64,000 nucleotides of DNA from Archivesica marissinica (Eukaryota > Mollusca > Bivalvia > Venerida > Vesicomyidae), in the NCBI GenBank assembly GCA_014843695.1, contig CM026390.1, forward strand, positions 54,443,294 through 54,507,293, in the 5' to 3' direction. The position numbers and the translations under genes were made by a program. Under the pieces are notes generated by a model, which was not told where the DNA came from, did not search any database, and saw nothing but the letters and a program-made list of their open reading frames with translations. Positions 32,872 to 44,722 of the stretch are shown here, piece by piece. Position 1 is the stretch's first letter. Every line of letters begins with the position of its first letter.

Positions 32872-33572
32872 AACCTCCTATACATAGAACCTCCTATACA
32901 TAGAACCTCCTATACATAGAACCTCCTATACATAGAACCTCCTATACATAGAACCTCCTATACATAGAACCTCCTATACATAGAACCTCCTATACATAGA
33001 ACCTCCTATACATAGAACCTCCTATACATAGAACCTCCTATACATAGAACCTCCTATACATAGAACCTCCTATACATAGAACCTCCTATACATAGAACCT
33101 CCTATACATAGAACCTCCTATACATAAACCTCCTATACATAGAACCTCCTAACTATAACCCCATACATAGAACCTCCTATACATAGAACCTCCTATACAT
33201 AGAACCTCCTATACATAGAACCTCCTATACATAGAACCTCTATACATAGAACCTCCTATACATAGACCTCCTATACATAGAACCTCCTATACATAGAACC
33301 TCCTATACAAGAACCTCCTATACATAAGAACCTCCTATACATAGAACCTCCTATACATAGAACCTCCTATACATAGAACCTCCTATACATAGAACCTCCT
33401 ATACATAGAACCTCCTATACATAGAACCTCCTATACATAGAACCTCCTATACATAGAACCTCCTATACATAGAACCTCCTATACATAGAACCTCCTATAC
33501 ATAGAACCTCCTATACATAGAACCTCCTATACATAGAACCTCCTATACATAGAACCTCCTATACATAGAACT
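32872..33572. repeat. 16-bp tandem array, about 43 copies
   Basis: Unit CCTCCTATACATAGAA. The outer parts are perfect for hundreds of bases. From about 33125 to 33330 there are many single-base losses and gains (CATAAACCTCC, AACTATAACCCCATAC, AACCTCTATAC, ACAAGAACC, CATAAGAACC). Confidence 0.96.
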
Positions 33573-33763
33573 CGGAGATTGTATACTTGTATAATTATGT
33601 ATTATATGCAAGTCATGGTGTTGTTATATTAATATATGTTGAAGCAAATGGGTTGGGCCACAAATATTAGTTTTAACAACATAAGGTACGGCCCTACCCA
33701 AATGACTAGAATGTAATTAACAATGTTCCTGAAACCAAGAGTTGTGCAAATACTGTACTGAAT

Positions 33764-33945
33764 TTAACCCTTTGCACGCTAGCGTCAGATAGAATCACTT
33801 TTGCAAATTGTTTGCTATTCGAATAGTGGAGCTAAAACACTTGGCTGAATAGCAAATAAAATAGATTCTGATCAGACTCGGCAATATGCTGCGGCTGATC
33901 TGGATCTATGTTGTTTGCAAAAGTGATTACTGATAGAATCTGGAA
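33764..33945 (+). mobile_element. Palindromic TTAA repeat (family 2), left end intact
   Basis: TTAACCCTTTGCACGC begins it. Inside, GAATAGCAAATAAAATAG and GATCTATGTTGTTTGC are inverted relatives. The same inner sequence occurs in the full copy at 41449. The right end is degraded. Confidence 0.65.
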
Positions 33946-34249
33946 TGTATACATGTATATGAGAATTAGCAAAATATAGATATCAGAAATTTAGAAAAAT
34001 TAATTTGTGATAGCCCTTCTTCAGTCAAGTGCCCAATTGTACAACGCTCACCAGTCTGCCACACCCATTATCACACTCTGACATAAATCGTCACATGATA
34101 TTCTAAACAGCCTGTATATGTACACACACAATTAATGCATTCATTTGCACAAAGCGTTGTTTTAAGTTTGAACTTTTGTGAAAATATATGTATTCTTTTC
34201 TTCTTCTGCTAAGTTTTTGAAACCAAACTAGTTTTCTTGTATTTAGCTC
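33946..34249. other. Unique spacer, no feature seen
   Basis: AT-rich DNA between two family 2 repeats. Confidence 0.4.
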
Positions 34250-34494
34250 TTAACCTCCGAATAAATTGACCGGAATGTGCAAACATCATAGAACTTATAT
34301 CAGCTGCTGCGTAACTATGCTTCTGATCAGGATCTGTGTTGTTTGCTATTCAGAAAAGTGTTTTAGCTCCATTATCTGAATAGCAAACAGTATAGAGCCT
34401 GATCAGTCTGACAGCACGTTCAGTGCCATCTGATCTGGCTCTATGCTGTTTGCAAAAGCGACTTTAGTCGTGATTCGGTCAGGTTATGGGTTAA
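34250..34494 (+). mobile_element. Palindromic TTAA repeat (family 2 relative)
   Basis: TTAACCTCCGAATAAATTGA at left and CGGTCAGGTTATGGGTTAA at right. Inner arms GTTTGCTATTCAGAAAAGTG and TATCTGAATAGCAAACAGTA are inverted. No coding capacity. Confidence 0.65.
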
Positions 34495-34626
34495 AAAGAT
34501 CTGAATGCAGGTTGCTACAAGAAATTCTAATACTAATAATATGAAATACTTGCCGACATCGGTTTCCAGAGATAACAAATGATAGTACTATTGGTTGTTT
34601 GAAGAACTTTCCTTTGAATGACGACA

Positions 34627-34998
34627 ATGTATTTATATTACCAATACGATGTATTTATATTACCAATACGATGTATTTATATTACCAATACGATGTATTT
34701 ATATTACCAATACGATGTATTTATATTACCAATACGATGTATTTATATTACCAATACGATGTGTTTATATTACCAATACGATGTATTTATATTACCAATA
34801 CGATGTGTTTATATTACCAATACGATGTATTTATATTACCAATACGATGTGTTTATATTACCAATACGATGTATTTATATTACCAATACGATGTATTTAT
34901 ATTACCAATACGATGTATTTATATTACCAATACGATGTATTTATATTACCAATACGATGTATTTATATTACCAATACGATGTGTTTATATTACCAATA
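34627..34998. repeat. 22-bp tandem array, 17 copies
   Basis: Unit GATGTATTTATATTACCAAT plus AC; GATGTG replaces GATGTA in a few units. All three plus frames are open (a 22-residue period). Not coding. Confidence 0.96.
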
Positions 34999-35119
34999 TT
35001 ATAATAATATAATAATTATCAAATTAATTCCATAGTTTTATTGACAAGGGTATAACAGATGTTGGATAAATTACAATTCGTCTTGCTAAAGTAACAAAAT
35101 CTGTATTGTTTCATAACCC

Positions 35120-35302
35120 TTAACCTGGCCGAATAAATACTGCCTCGTCTGATCAGGGTCTATGTTGTATTGCTATTCAGACAAGTGTTTTACCTCCACT
35201 ATCCAAATAGCAAACAGCATAGAGCCTGATAGGTTCCACCTGATCTAGCTCCATGCTGTTTGCAAAACCGACTTTAGTCATGATTGGCAGGTTATGAGTT
35301 AA
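35120..35302 (+). mobile_element. Palindromic TTAA repeat (family 2 relative)
   Basis: TTAACCTGGCCGAATAAATA at left, TTGGCAGGTTATGAGTTAA at right, with inner TATGTTGTATTGCTATTCAG and AAATAGCAAACAGCATAGAG inverted arms. Confidence 0.65.
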
Positions 35303-35734
35303 TTAAGTTTTATGTATAAACTTAAAACAGGTGAATATTTTATAGAAATAAACTGTGTCTTATATGTGCTAACCTATATTGGTTTAAACATATTTATTTC
35401 CTATCATGTACATGGTTATTTACAACAATTGAAATAAGGAATTGGACAGAAAGCTATACAGCTAATGGTTGTCCTCTCCTAACCTATATTGATACATGTA
35501 TAAGGTTTAAAATACATTGCTTTCTGAGTCATAAATATTGTTTTGATTATTTTGTTTACTGTTTACTACTTAACCTTCCTAGTAGATTTAAAGTGAATTC
35601 CATGAATAAATAATGACATGGCATGTTGTTCAAAGCTTTATTATAATAATACACTGTAAATAAAATTGCTTTCATCAGGCTGCATTGTATGTGGTGGGGG
35701 GGTATATATTTCATCATAATATTATCCTGCTGAA
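35303..35734. other. Unique spacer, no feature seen
   Basis: AT-rich. Contains a near-repeat CCTAACCTATATTG / GCTAACCTATATTGG. No gene recognised. Confidence 0.4.
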
Positions 35735-36157
35735 GAAATGTGCATACAACATGGATCCAGATCAACAGGTCAGGATCTATGTTCATTGCCATTCTTTCAA
35801 GTGTTTTATCTCCATTTAGCTGTCCGATTAGCACAGTGGTTAGCGCGCTCGCTTCTCACCAATGCAACCCGGGTTCGATCCTCGGATCGGGAAGTATGTG
35901 AGATGGTACGGTTGTCGCCAGATCGGACAGGTGGGTTTTCTCCAGGTACTCCGGTTTCCTTCCACACGAATGACCACAATTACGCTTTCATCCGCGCCAA
36001 CGAGAGTGATTAATATAAGTTGTTAGAACTTGCTTTGCAATCGTTGTAAAATAAATAAAGTTTAAACTATCTCCATTATCCTCCGAATGGCAAACAACGT
36101 AGAGTGTGTTCTGTGCCTACCTTCAGGCTCTATGCTGGTTGTACAATCGACTTTATA
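35735..36157 (+). mobile_element. Family 2 palindromic repeat interrupted by a SINE
   Basis: CAGGTCAGGATCTATGTTCA and TTTCAAGTGTTTTATCTCC on the left, CCTCCGAATGGCAAACAACG and AGGCTCTATGCTGG on the right, are the two halves of a family 2 element. The SINE C at 35817-36067 split it. Confidence 0.6.
35817..36067 (+). mobile_element. SINE family C with 10-bp target duplication
   Basis: Head AGCTGTCCGATTAGCACAGT, B box GGGTTCGATCCTCGG, tail AGAGTGATTAATATAAGTTG and AAAATAAATAAAGTTTAAAC. TATCTCCATT flanks it at 35807-35816 and 36068-36077. It is a full-length reference copy for the family. Confidence 0.92.
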
Positions 36158-36705
36158 CAAATTGATTTTGCCTCAATTACGAAATAAGTTTTTACAAATC
36201 GGAACCTCGTTACTGATTGAATCCAAGATGTGGTAATGTGGAAGAAGGGGTAATGTGGAAGAAGGGGTAATGTGGAATCCAAGAAGGGGTAATGTGGAGT
36301 CCAAGAAGGGGTAATGTGGAATCCAAGAAGGGGTAATGTGGAATCCAAGAAGGGGTAATGTGGAATCCAAGAAGGGGTAATGTGGAAGAAGGGGTAATGT
36401 GGAATCCAAGAAGGGGTAATGTGGAGTCCAAGAAGGGGTAATGTGGAATCCAAGAAGGGGTAATGTGGAAGAAGGGGTAATATGGAATCCAAGAAGGGGT
36501 AATGTGGAGTCCAAGAAGGGGTAATGTGGAATCCAAGAAGGGGTAATATGGAGTCCAAGAAGGGGTATTGTGGAATCCAAGAAGGGGTAATGTGGAATCC
36601 AAGAAGGGGTAATGTGGAATCCAAGAAGGGGTAATATGGAGTCCAAGAAGGGGTATTGTGGAATCCAAGAAGGGGTAATGTGGAATTTAAGTGTCAGATT
36701 AATAC
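36158..36705. repeat. 22-bp minisatellite expanded from inside a SINE D copy
   Basis: Unit GAATCCAAGAAGGGGTAATG plus TG, with a 17-bp short form GAAGAAGGGGTAATGTG, about 21 copies (36237-36685). The left flank is a SINE D tail (TTTATACAAATTGATTTTGC, then GATTGAATCCAAGATG). The right flank is AATTTAAGTGTCAGATTAAT, where SINE D has AATTTAAATGGCTCC. In intact SINE D the segment GGAATCCATCG...GGCAATGTGGAATTT occupies this position once. Confidence 0.8.
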
Positions 36706-36756
36706 CCAGCCAAAAATAAAACGATCAAGCTGCTAACAATTGTACTATTTTCACAC

Positions 36757-38875
36757 ATGCATCCCCCACACACATGCATCCCCCCACACACATGCATCCC
36801 CCACACACATGCATGCATCCCCCACATACACATGCATCCCCACACACACATGCATGCATCCCCCACATACACATGCATCCCCCCACACACATGCATGCAT
36901 CCCCTACATGCATCCCCCCACACACATGCATGCATCCCCCACACACATGCATCCCCCCACACACACGTGCATCCCCCCACACACACATGCATCCCCCACA
37001 CACATGCATCCCCCACACACACATGCATTCCCCACACACATGCATGCATCCCCCACATACACATGCATCCCCCCACACATGCATCCCCTCACACACATGC
37101 ATCCCCCCACACATGCATCCCCCACACACACATGCATCCCCCACACACACATGCATACCCCACACACACACATGCATCCCCCACACATGCATCCCCCCAC
37201 ACACACGCATCCCCCCACACATCATCCCCCACACATGCATCCCCCACACACACATGCATCCCCCCACACACATGCATCCCCCACACACACATTCATCCCC
37301 CACACACACATCCCCCACACACATGCATCCCCACATACACATGCATGCACCCCCACACACATGCATCCCCCACACATGCATCCCCCCACACACATGCATC
37401 CCCCACATACACATGCATGCATCCCCCCACACACATGCATCCCCCCACACACATGCATCCCCCCACACACATGCATCCCCCACATACACATGCATGCATC
37501 CCCCCACACACATGCATCCCCCCACACACACATGCATCCCCCACACACATGCATCCCCCCCACACACATGCATCCCCCACATGCATGCATCCCCCACACA
37601 CATGCATCCCCCCACACACACATGCATCCCCACCACACACATTCATCCCCCACACACACATGCATCCCCCCACACACATGCATCCCCCCACACACATGCA
37701 TCCCCCCACACACACATGCATCCCCCACCCCCACACACATGCATCCCCCCACACACACATGCATCCCCCACACACATGCATCCCCCCACACACACATGCA
37801 TCCCCCCACACACACATGCATCCCCCCACACACATGCATCCCCCCACACACATGCATCCCCCCACACACACATGCATCCACCCACACACATGCATCCCCC
37901 CACACACACACACACATGCATCCCCCACATACACATGCATGCATCCCCCCACAAACATGCATCCCCCCCACACACATGCATCCCCCACACACATGCATCC
38001 CCCCACACACACATGCATCCACCCACACACATGCATCCACCCACACACATGCATCCCCCCACACACACATGCATCCCCCCACACACATGCATCCCCCACA
38101 TACACATGCATGCATCCCCCCACACACATGCATCCCCCACACACACATGCATTCCCCACACATGCATCCCCCCACACACATGCATCCCCCCACACACATG
38201 CATCCCCCCACACACATGCATCCCCCCACACACATGCATCCCCCACACACATGCATCCCCCACATACACATGCATGCATCCCCCCACACACATGCATCCC
38301 CCCACACACATGCATGCATCCCCCCACACACACATGCATCCCCCCACACACATGCATCCCCCACATACACATGCATTCATCCCTCCACACACATGCATCC
38401 CTCACACACACATGCATCCCCTCATACACACATGCATCCCCCTACACACACATGCATCCCCCCACACACACGCATCCCCACACACACATGCATCCCCCAC
38501 ACACATGCATCCCCCTACACACACATTCATCCCCCCACACACATGCATCCCCCACATACACATGCATGCATCCCCCCACACACATGCATCCCCCCACACA
38601 CACATGCATCCCCCTACACACACATTCATCCCCCACACATGCATCCCCCACATACATGCATCCCCACACACACATGCATCCCCCTACACACATGCATCCC
38701 CCCACACACATGCATCCCCTACACACATGCATCCCCCCACACACACATGCATCCCCCTACACACATGCATCCCCCCCACACACACATGCATCCCCCTACA
38801 CACACATGCATCCCCCTACACACACATGCATCCCCCTACACACACATTCATCCCCCACACACACATACACACAGT
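36757..38875. repeat. 2.1-kb CA/TG-rich array, units of about 15-19 bp
   Basis: Units such as CATCCCCCCACACACATG with CATGCATG joints and variable numbers of CA. Long stretches alternate purine and pyrimidine. Every frame on both strands is open for hundreds of codons (His/Pro/Thr-rich or Cys/Gly/Val-rich), which is a repeat effect. Confidence 0.97.
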
Positions 38876-39415
38876 TATGTAAATGCAAAGTTATGTATGT
38901 TATGCAAATTTAAAGGCAATCCATCATCATATTCAAGTGGAAATAAGTCTTATTCAAGTCTGAATGGCTGTGAAGTTACAATTTGCATTTACAGACAGAG
39001 CATAATTATGTTGTTGCAAAGTTTAGTTTATGTATAATCTGGGATAGCCTGGACTGCTAATTAGAAACAAGGAAGATGAAACTTGTAAACGTCCATGTGT
39101 CGACCAGTAGCTATGGACATAATCTACACAAACTTGTTTACATGATTGCATCACTATTTATGGTATGATGTGAACATAGGATAACTTGACCGAGAATTCA
39201 ACCAATGATTCAACAGTCATGTGGATAAGGAATTTGCATTGATATGATTAACCGCCTACATTTTGTTTTTCCTTTTGATGGGGCACCCAGTTTTTCAGTG
39301 TAATATTAGATGGACATTTGTTTTATATACCATTACTTGAAACTTGTTTTATTTGCTTAAACGCATATTTCTACATATAAATACATATTCAATGGCGTTG
39401 TACAATAATGAATTT
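38876..39415. other. Unique spacer, no feature seen
   Basis: AT-rich intronic DNA without recognised repeats. Confidence 0.45.
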
Positions 39416-39671
39416 CCGACTCCGTGGTCGAGTGGTTACGGTCGCTGACTTGTATACCACTGTAACCTATCATCTCTGATGGTCACGGGTTCGAGCCCCG
39501 CTCAGACCGTGTCTCATTTATATGAAAACGTTGGCAGTTTCTTACGGAGGTTGGTGCACCAAGTACTGGTTAACCGCTGGAGCCTGCCCAGGAAAGGTGT
39601 TGTTAGGTAAACTGCCCGTCGCTCAAATGGGAAACCGGTAGCGACGTTAAATAAACTTAAATTTTAAAAAA
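39416..39671 (+). mobile_element. SINE family A, full-length
   Basis: Head CCGACTCCGTGGTCGAGTGG, B box GGGTTCGAGCCCCGC, body TTACGGAGGTTGGTGCACCA. The tail GTCGCTCAAATGGGAAACCG, with TAGCGACGTTAAATAAACTT, ends in A-rich DNA. The tail can form a GTCGCT/AGCGAC stem. Confidence 0.92.
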
Positions 39672-40233
39672 AATGAATTAAAAGATAATAAAAATCGTCA
39701 ATGAAGAAATCATATTAGAATATTCAGAACAATGGTAGTAGTCTCTGATGAAGTGAGTTTTCAATTGTTTCTTGAATAGGTTAACTGACTCACATTATAG
39801 AAGAATGTATTACTGGATGTGAGCTTGGGAGAATATTTGATGTGTTTCCACAGTGACAATGAAAGAAACCACTTTCAGTGTAATATTTGACATTATCAGC
39901 CATACCTGTGTTACCCCTCATGCCACCCACTCACTCCTGTACCTGTGTTACCCCTCATGCCACCCACTCACTCCTGATCCCCCACCCACTCACTCCTGAT
40001 CCCCCTCCCCCATCCTTCCACAAAACATCAGCCCTCCTATATGATGACTACCCTCAAAGCATCCCCACCCTGGGATATCGTCAATGGGAGTAAATGTTAA
40101 CAGAATTTTCATCTGTACATGTCGACACTATTGTATCTTCATATAGATATACATGGGTGTAGCTCCTGATAGGCACAGTAGGCACTTGCCTACACTTTTT
40201 TCAAAAACAGCAAAAACATTTTCTTTATTTCTC
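39672..40233. other. Spacer with a short C-rich duplication
   Basis: TACCTGTGTTACCCCTCATG plus CCACCCACTCACTCCTG occurs twice at about 39904-39977, followed by a third partial copy. No gene seen. Confidence 0.5.
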
Positions 40234-40713
40234 TTAAAGCGACACTACATGAAAATGCAAATGTCTGCAGAATGTAATTTGCTGTTATATTGTATAATTT
40301 TTTCCCAAATATTTCAACAAATAAACAAACGTCGTATACGCGGTTTGTTGACATAACAAAATAATGTAAATAGCGTCGACATTCATGCGTAATACAACGC
40401 GTTTATCCTGAATAACACGAGGTATGGTACATATTTACCGTGATATCTCACATGTGTGCCTATACATATTTATTTGTGGACTAATCTTAGTTAAATTATC
40501 TCTAATCAAAAGTATCGCGTGTTTAATATTGATTCCAATGACAAACAAATGTCAATTCAGGAGCGCGGATGACTGTTATATGAAATCCTAATTTCACTTT
40601 TGAATGTTTGTATACCATAAAAACACTGTTTATTGATTCAATGTTAGTGTTTGAATGTATTCAGAAGAATGTGTAGCAGCAATGCATTTATTCGCAATGT
40701 AATGTCGCTTTAA
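40234..40713. mobile_element. 480-bp MITE with TTAAAGCGACA ends
   Basis: The left end TTAAAGCGACACTACATG and the reverse complement of the right end (TTAAAGCGACATTACATT) match at nearly all positions. The inside is AT-rich and non-coding. A lone similar end, ACAGTGTCGCTTTAAA, occurs at about 61825. Superfamily undetermined. Confidence 0.65.
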
Positions 40714-40857
40714 AAACATGCCTTAAAATGTATCAGAATGCAGCTGCTGTGATATAGACTTTCAAATTATTCTGGGGGGGGGGAATGCCCCCCAGACCCC
40801 CTAGAGTAACAATATATACACATATATTTATGCCAAGCTGCTGCCTCTGCTGTTGTC

Positions 40858-41010
40858 AGAATCATTTAGTAATTTTAAATTGCTGTACAAGATTCATTTT
40901 TTTGGTTTAAAAGTATTATAAATACATTTCAGAAAAGGTATAAATGTGCTTAATCGATTGCGGACCATGAGAACACTGTTGACACTTTTCCTTTAAAATA
41001 TGTTAAAAAT
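40858..41010 (+). repeat. Interspersed repeat also present at 53697
   Basis: TTAAATTGCTGTACAAGATT, TTTTTTGGTTTAAAAG and GATTGCGGACCATGAGAACA occur in the same order here and at 53697-53825. Only two copies are in the window, class unknown. Confidence 0.6.
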
Positions 41011-41159
41011 CATTGCATAGCAGACAACTGGTTCTCAAACTTTATCCAGTAACATTTGAGCAATTTGGGTTCCAATTATATTGTGGATTTAAGTTTAAAC
41101 TGGAGATTGCTGACTTGTTATCAGCAGGGTATAGCTATTGATTTTACAAATTGTTTGCT

Positions 41160-41418
41160 TTAACCCTTTCAACACCAAGTAACTGACATGGACTGGTCCA
41201 TGATATTTTTAGACCAATAAATTAATAACAAAATTACATTTGGATCAGTTCATTTATCAAAATGGGTAATAAAAATTCTAAAAATAGTTATATTACTTGA
41301 AAAAAGTGCAGATCCTGATGAGACGGCTCGTCACGAGCCGGCTCATCACGAGCCGGCTCATCTGTATCTACACTTTTTTGTAAGCCAATTTAGAGGTCTG
41401 TGGTGTTGAAAGGGTTAA
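41160..41418 (+). mobile_element. Full palindromic TTAA MITE (family 1) with a small central duplication
   Basis: TTAACCCTTTCAACACCAAG to GGTGTTGAAAGGGTTAA. The centre has CACGAGCCGGCTCAT twice, an internal 15-bp duplication absent from other copies. Confidence 0.87.
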
Positions 41419-41448
41419 ATCACTAAAGCATCAATCAGTTTTATTTCT

Positions 41449-41648
41449 TTAACCCATTTCATTCGGGATACCGTTCAAACAGTATTTGCAAAGAACATAG
41501 ATCTCTATGCTGTTTGCTATTCAGATGATCTTGCTAAGACACTTGGCTATGTAGCAAACAAAATAGATCCTGATCAGCACGCTGCGGCTGATCTGGATCT
41601 ATGTTGTTTGCAAAAGCTTTTAAATGTATCCAGAATGAAATGGGTTAA
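41449..41648 (+). mobile_element. Full palindromic TTAA MITE (family 2)
   Basis: TTAACCCATTTCATTC at left and GAATGAAATGGGTTAA at right are perfect 16-bp inverted repeats. Inside, GCAAACAAAATAGATCCTG faces its near reverse complement GGATCTATGTTGTTTGC. It differs in sequence from family 1 but has the same TTAA-CCC architecture. Confidence 0.82.
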
Positions 41649-41898
41649 AAAAAGTTTGCAGTGTAAATAGATGATATTTACCATATATGTTTCTGTGTAT
41701 GATTGAATAATGTTTCAGGGGATGAACATGGAGTGCTATATTATCAGGAGTGCTGCTTGTCACCAGTGATAATGGTGGCTTTCTTTGTTCTTTCTTTGTT
41801 CATGAGTATAATAGCAAGCTCTAAGCGTAGCGAGCTTTACGGTAATGTGGGTTGAGATGAAAGTGTCGATATGTTATCTAATTTAAAATCTTCAAACC
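41649..41898. other. Short unique spacer, no feature seen
   Basis: GTTTCAGGGGATGAAC near 41715 is acceptor-like but is not supported as an exon. Confidence 0.4.
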
Positions 41899-42218
41899 GA
41901 GTGTTGAATTATGGGAGAATGGAAGTTGAATTGTAGGAGAATGGAAGTTGAATTGTGGGAGAATGGAAGTTGACTTGTGGACTTGTGGGAGAATAGAAGT
42001 TGTATTGTGGGAGAATGGAAGTTGACTTGTGGGAGAATGGAAGTTGTATTGTGGGAGAATGGAAGTTGACTTGTGGGAGAATGGGAGTTGAATTGTGGGA
42101 GAATGGAAGTTGAATTGTGGGAGAATGGAAGTTGACTTGTGGGAGAATGGAAGTTGACTTGTGGTAGAATGGGAGTTGAATTGTGGGAGAATGGAAGTTG
42201 AATTGTGGGAGAATAGCT
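41899..42218. repeat. 22-bp tandem array, about 14 copies
   Basis: Unit GTGGGAGAATGGAAGTTGAA (or GACTT) plus TT, with an irregular ACTTGTGGACTTGTGG step near 41975. Not coding. Confidence 0.93.
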
Positions 42219-42431
42219 AAAATTAAGCCTCTCCCACAATTCATATTCCGGTATGGCTCATGTTGATCATCAGGGAACCATAAGGTTAAAGCTGTGAAAA
42301 TCAAGTATGTTATTCTGCTGCTATCAAGCAGTGAAATAACACCATTTATATCACAGCTCAATTTCTATGTTTCATTTGAAAGCATAAAAGAAATATTTTT
42401 ACTGAAATTTTAATGAAATGAATGAGGATTT

Positions 42432-44217
42432 AAGTCGCTGACGTGGTTGTATGAGGTTTGCATGGCTGAGGTGGTTGTATGAGGTTTGCATGGCTGACAT
42501 GGTTGTATGAGGTTTGCTTGGCTGACGTGGTTGTATGAGGTTTGCATGGCTGGCATGGTTGTATGAGGTTTGCATGGCTGATGTGGTTGTATGAGGTTTG
42601 CATGGCTGATGTGGTTGTATGAGGTTTGCATGGCTGACGTGGTTGTATGAGGTTTGCATGGCTGGCATGGTTGTATGAGGTTTGCATGGCTGACGTGGTT
42701 GTATGAGGTTTGCATGGCTGATGTGGTTGTATGAGGTTTGCATGGCTGACGTGGTTGTATGAGGTTTGCATGGCTGACGTGGTTGTATGAGGTTTGCATG
42801 GCTGATGTGGTTGTATGAGGTTTGCATGGCTGACGTGGTTGTATGAGGTTTGCATGGTTGGCATGGTTGTATGAGGTTTGCATGGCTGACGTGGTTGTAT
42901 GAGGTTTGCATGGCTGATGTGGTTGTATGAGGTTTGCATGGCTGATGTGGTTGTATGAGGTTTGCATGGCTGATGTGGTTGTATGATGTTTGCATGGCTG
43001 ACGTGGTTGTATGAGGTTTGCATGGCTGGCATGGTTGTATGAGGTTTGCATGGCTGACGTGGTTGTATGAGGTTTGCATGGCTGATGTGGTTGTATGAGG
43101 TTTGCATGGCTGACGTGGTTGTATGAGGTTTGCATGGCTGACGTGGTTGTATGAGGTTTGCATGGCTGATGTGGTTGTATGAGGTTTGCATGGCTGACGT
43201 GGTTGTATGAGGTCTGCATGGCTGATGTGGTTGTATGAGGTTTGCATGGCTGATGTGGTTGTATGAGGTTTGCATGGCTGACGTGGTTGTATGAGGTTTG
43301 CATGGCTGATGTGGTTGTATGAGGTTTGCATGGCTGACGTGGTTGTATGAGGTTTGCATGGCTGATGTGGTTGTATGAGGTTTGCATGGCTGACATGGTT
43401 GTATGAGGTTTGCATGGCTGATGTTTGTATGAGGTTTGCATGGCTGACATGGTTGTATGAGGTTTGCATGGCTGATGTGGTTGTATGAGGTTTGCATGGC
43501 TGATGTGGTTGTATGAGGTTTGCATGGCTGACGTGGTTGTATGAGGTTTGCTTGGCTGACGTGGTTGTATGAGGTTTGCATGGCTGACGTGGTTGTATGA
43601 GGTTTGCATGGCTGATGTGGTTGTATGAGGTTTGCATGGCTGATGTGGTTGTATGAGGTTTGCATGGTTGGCATGGTTGTATGAGGTTTGCATGGCTGAT
43701 GTGGTTGTATGAGGTTTGCATGGCTGACGTGGTTGTATGAGGTTTGCATGGCTGACGTGATTTTATGAGGTTTGCATGAGGTTTGCTTGGCTGACGTGGT
43801 TGTATGAGGTTTGCATGGCTGACGTGGTTTTATGAGGTTTGCATGGCTGATGTGGTTGTATGAGGTTTGCATGGCTGATGTGGTTGTATGAGGTTTGCAT
43901 GGCTGATGTGGTTGTATGAGGTTTGCATGGCTGACGTGGTTGTATGAGGTTTGCTTGGCTGACGTGGTTGTATGAGGTTTGCATGGATGATGTGGTTGTA
44001 TGAGGTTTGCATGGATGGCTGACAGGGTTGTATGAGGTTTGCATGGCTGACGTGGTTGTATGAGGTTTGCATGGCTGACATGGTTGTATGAGGTTTGCAT
44101 AGCTGGCGTGGTTGTATGAGGTTTGCATGGCTGACGTGGTTTTATGAGGTTTGCATGGCTGACATGGTTGTATGAGGTTTGCATGGCTGACGTGGTTGTA
44201 TGAGGTTTGCATGGCAT
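42432..44217. repeat. 28-bp tandem array, about 64 copies
   Basis: Unit GCTGACGTGGTTGTATGAGG plus TTTGCATG; GACGT, GATGT, GACAT and GGCAT variants are mixed. A few units lose or gain bases (43424, 43765, 44010). The minus-strand ORFs of up to 595 codons are artefacts of the array. Confidence 0.97.
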
Positions 44218-44300
44218 GGATAAACTTGGTCTTTTTGCATTCCCGGTTTTGTGTTATTACAATAAAACCCATGACCTCAAATGAAATATTTCATTGAATA

Positions 44301-44521
44301 GTTTATACAAATGTATTTTAGCTCGATTGCGAAACAAATTCTTACATCTTATATTAATCACACTCGAGACCTCATTCCTGATGGAATCCACCGCCACGAG
44401 GGAGGGAGAGAGAAGAGGCATGTGGAATTTAAATGCCTTGTTTAAGGGCACAATCATAACGGCTCAAACGGGGCTCGAGCGCCGGGCCTTTCACACTTGA
44501 AGCGAACGCGCTGCGCTATCC
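44301..44521 (-). mobile_element. SINE family D, minus strand
   Basis: Plus strand: tail TTTATACAAATGTATTTTAG with ATATTAATCACACTCGAGAC, body GATGGAATCCACCGCCACGA, head complement GGGGCTCGAGCGCCGGGCC. It lies 84 bp right of the 28-bp array. Confidence 0.82.
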
Positions 44522-44722
44522 GAAATGTTATTGTATTCAGCACGCTTGCTCACCGCGCTATTTATTTGCGTTTATATTTCACAAAATATATCAACATATG
44601 AATGTAAACAACACCAATTTAAGTTTGTAGACCTGTAATTACACCAGTGTTATAACTTGGTGAACTGTTGTAGGTTTTTCCCATTTCAGATAATAATAAG
44701 CTGACTGTGTTTCTTGTTTCAG

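Larger units (their letters stand above)
25166..44722 (+). other. 19.6-kb intron of the CLEC16A homologue, mostly minisatellite
   Basis: Bounded by GTAAGT and TTGTTTCAG, phase 1. Nine arrays (31, 26, 17, 16, 22, 22, 17/19, 22 and 28 bp) total about 11.9 kb, roughly 61 percent. The flanking exons join in phase into continuous family-like sequence, so no exon needs to be hidden inside. Confidence 0.72.

Noticed and set aside
32872..33572. CRISPR-like array
   Set aside because: Direct repeats with no unique spacers, in a eukaryotic intron.
36740..39037. A 765-codon His/Pro-rich ORF
   Set aside because: It is the CA/TG-rich array read in one frame. Five other frames are equally open.
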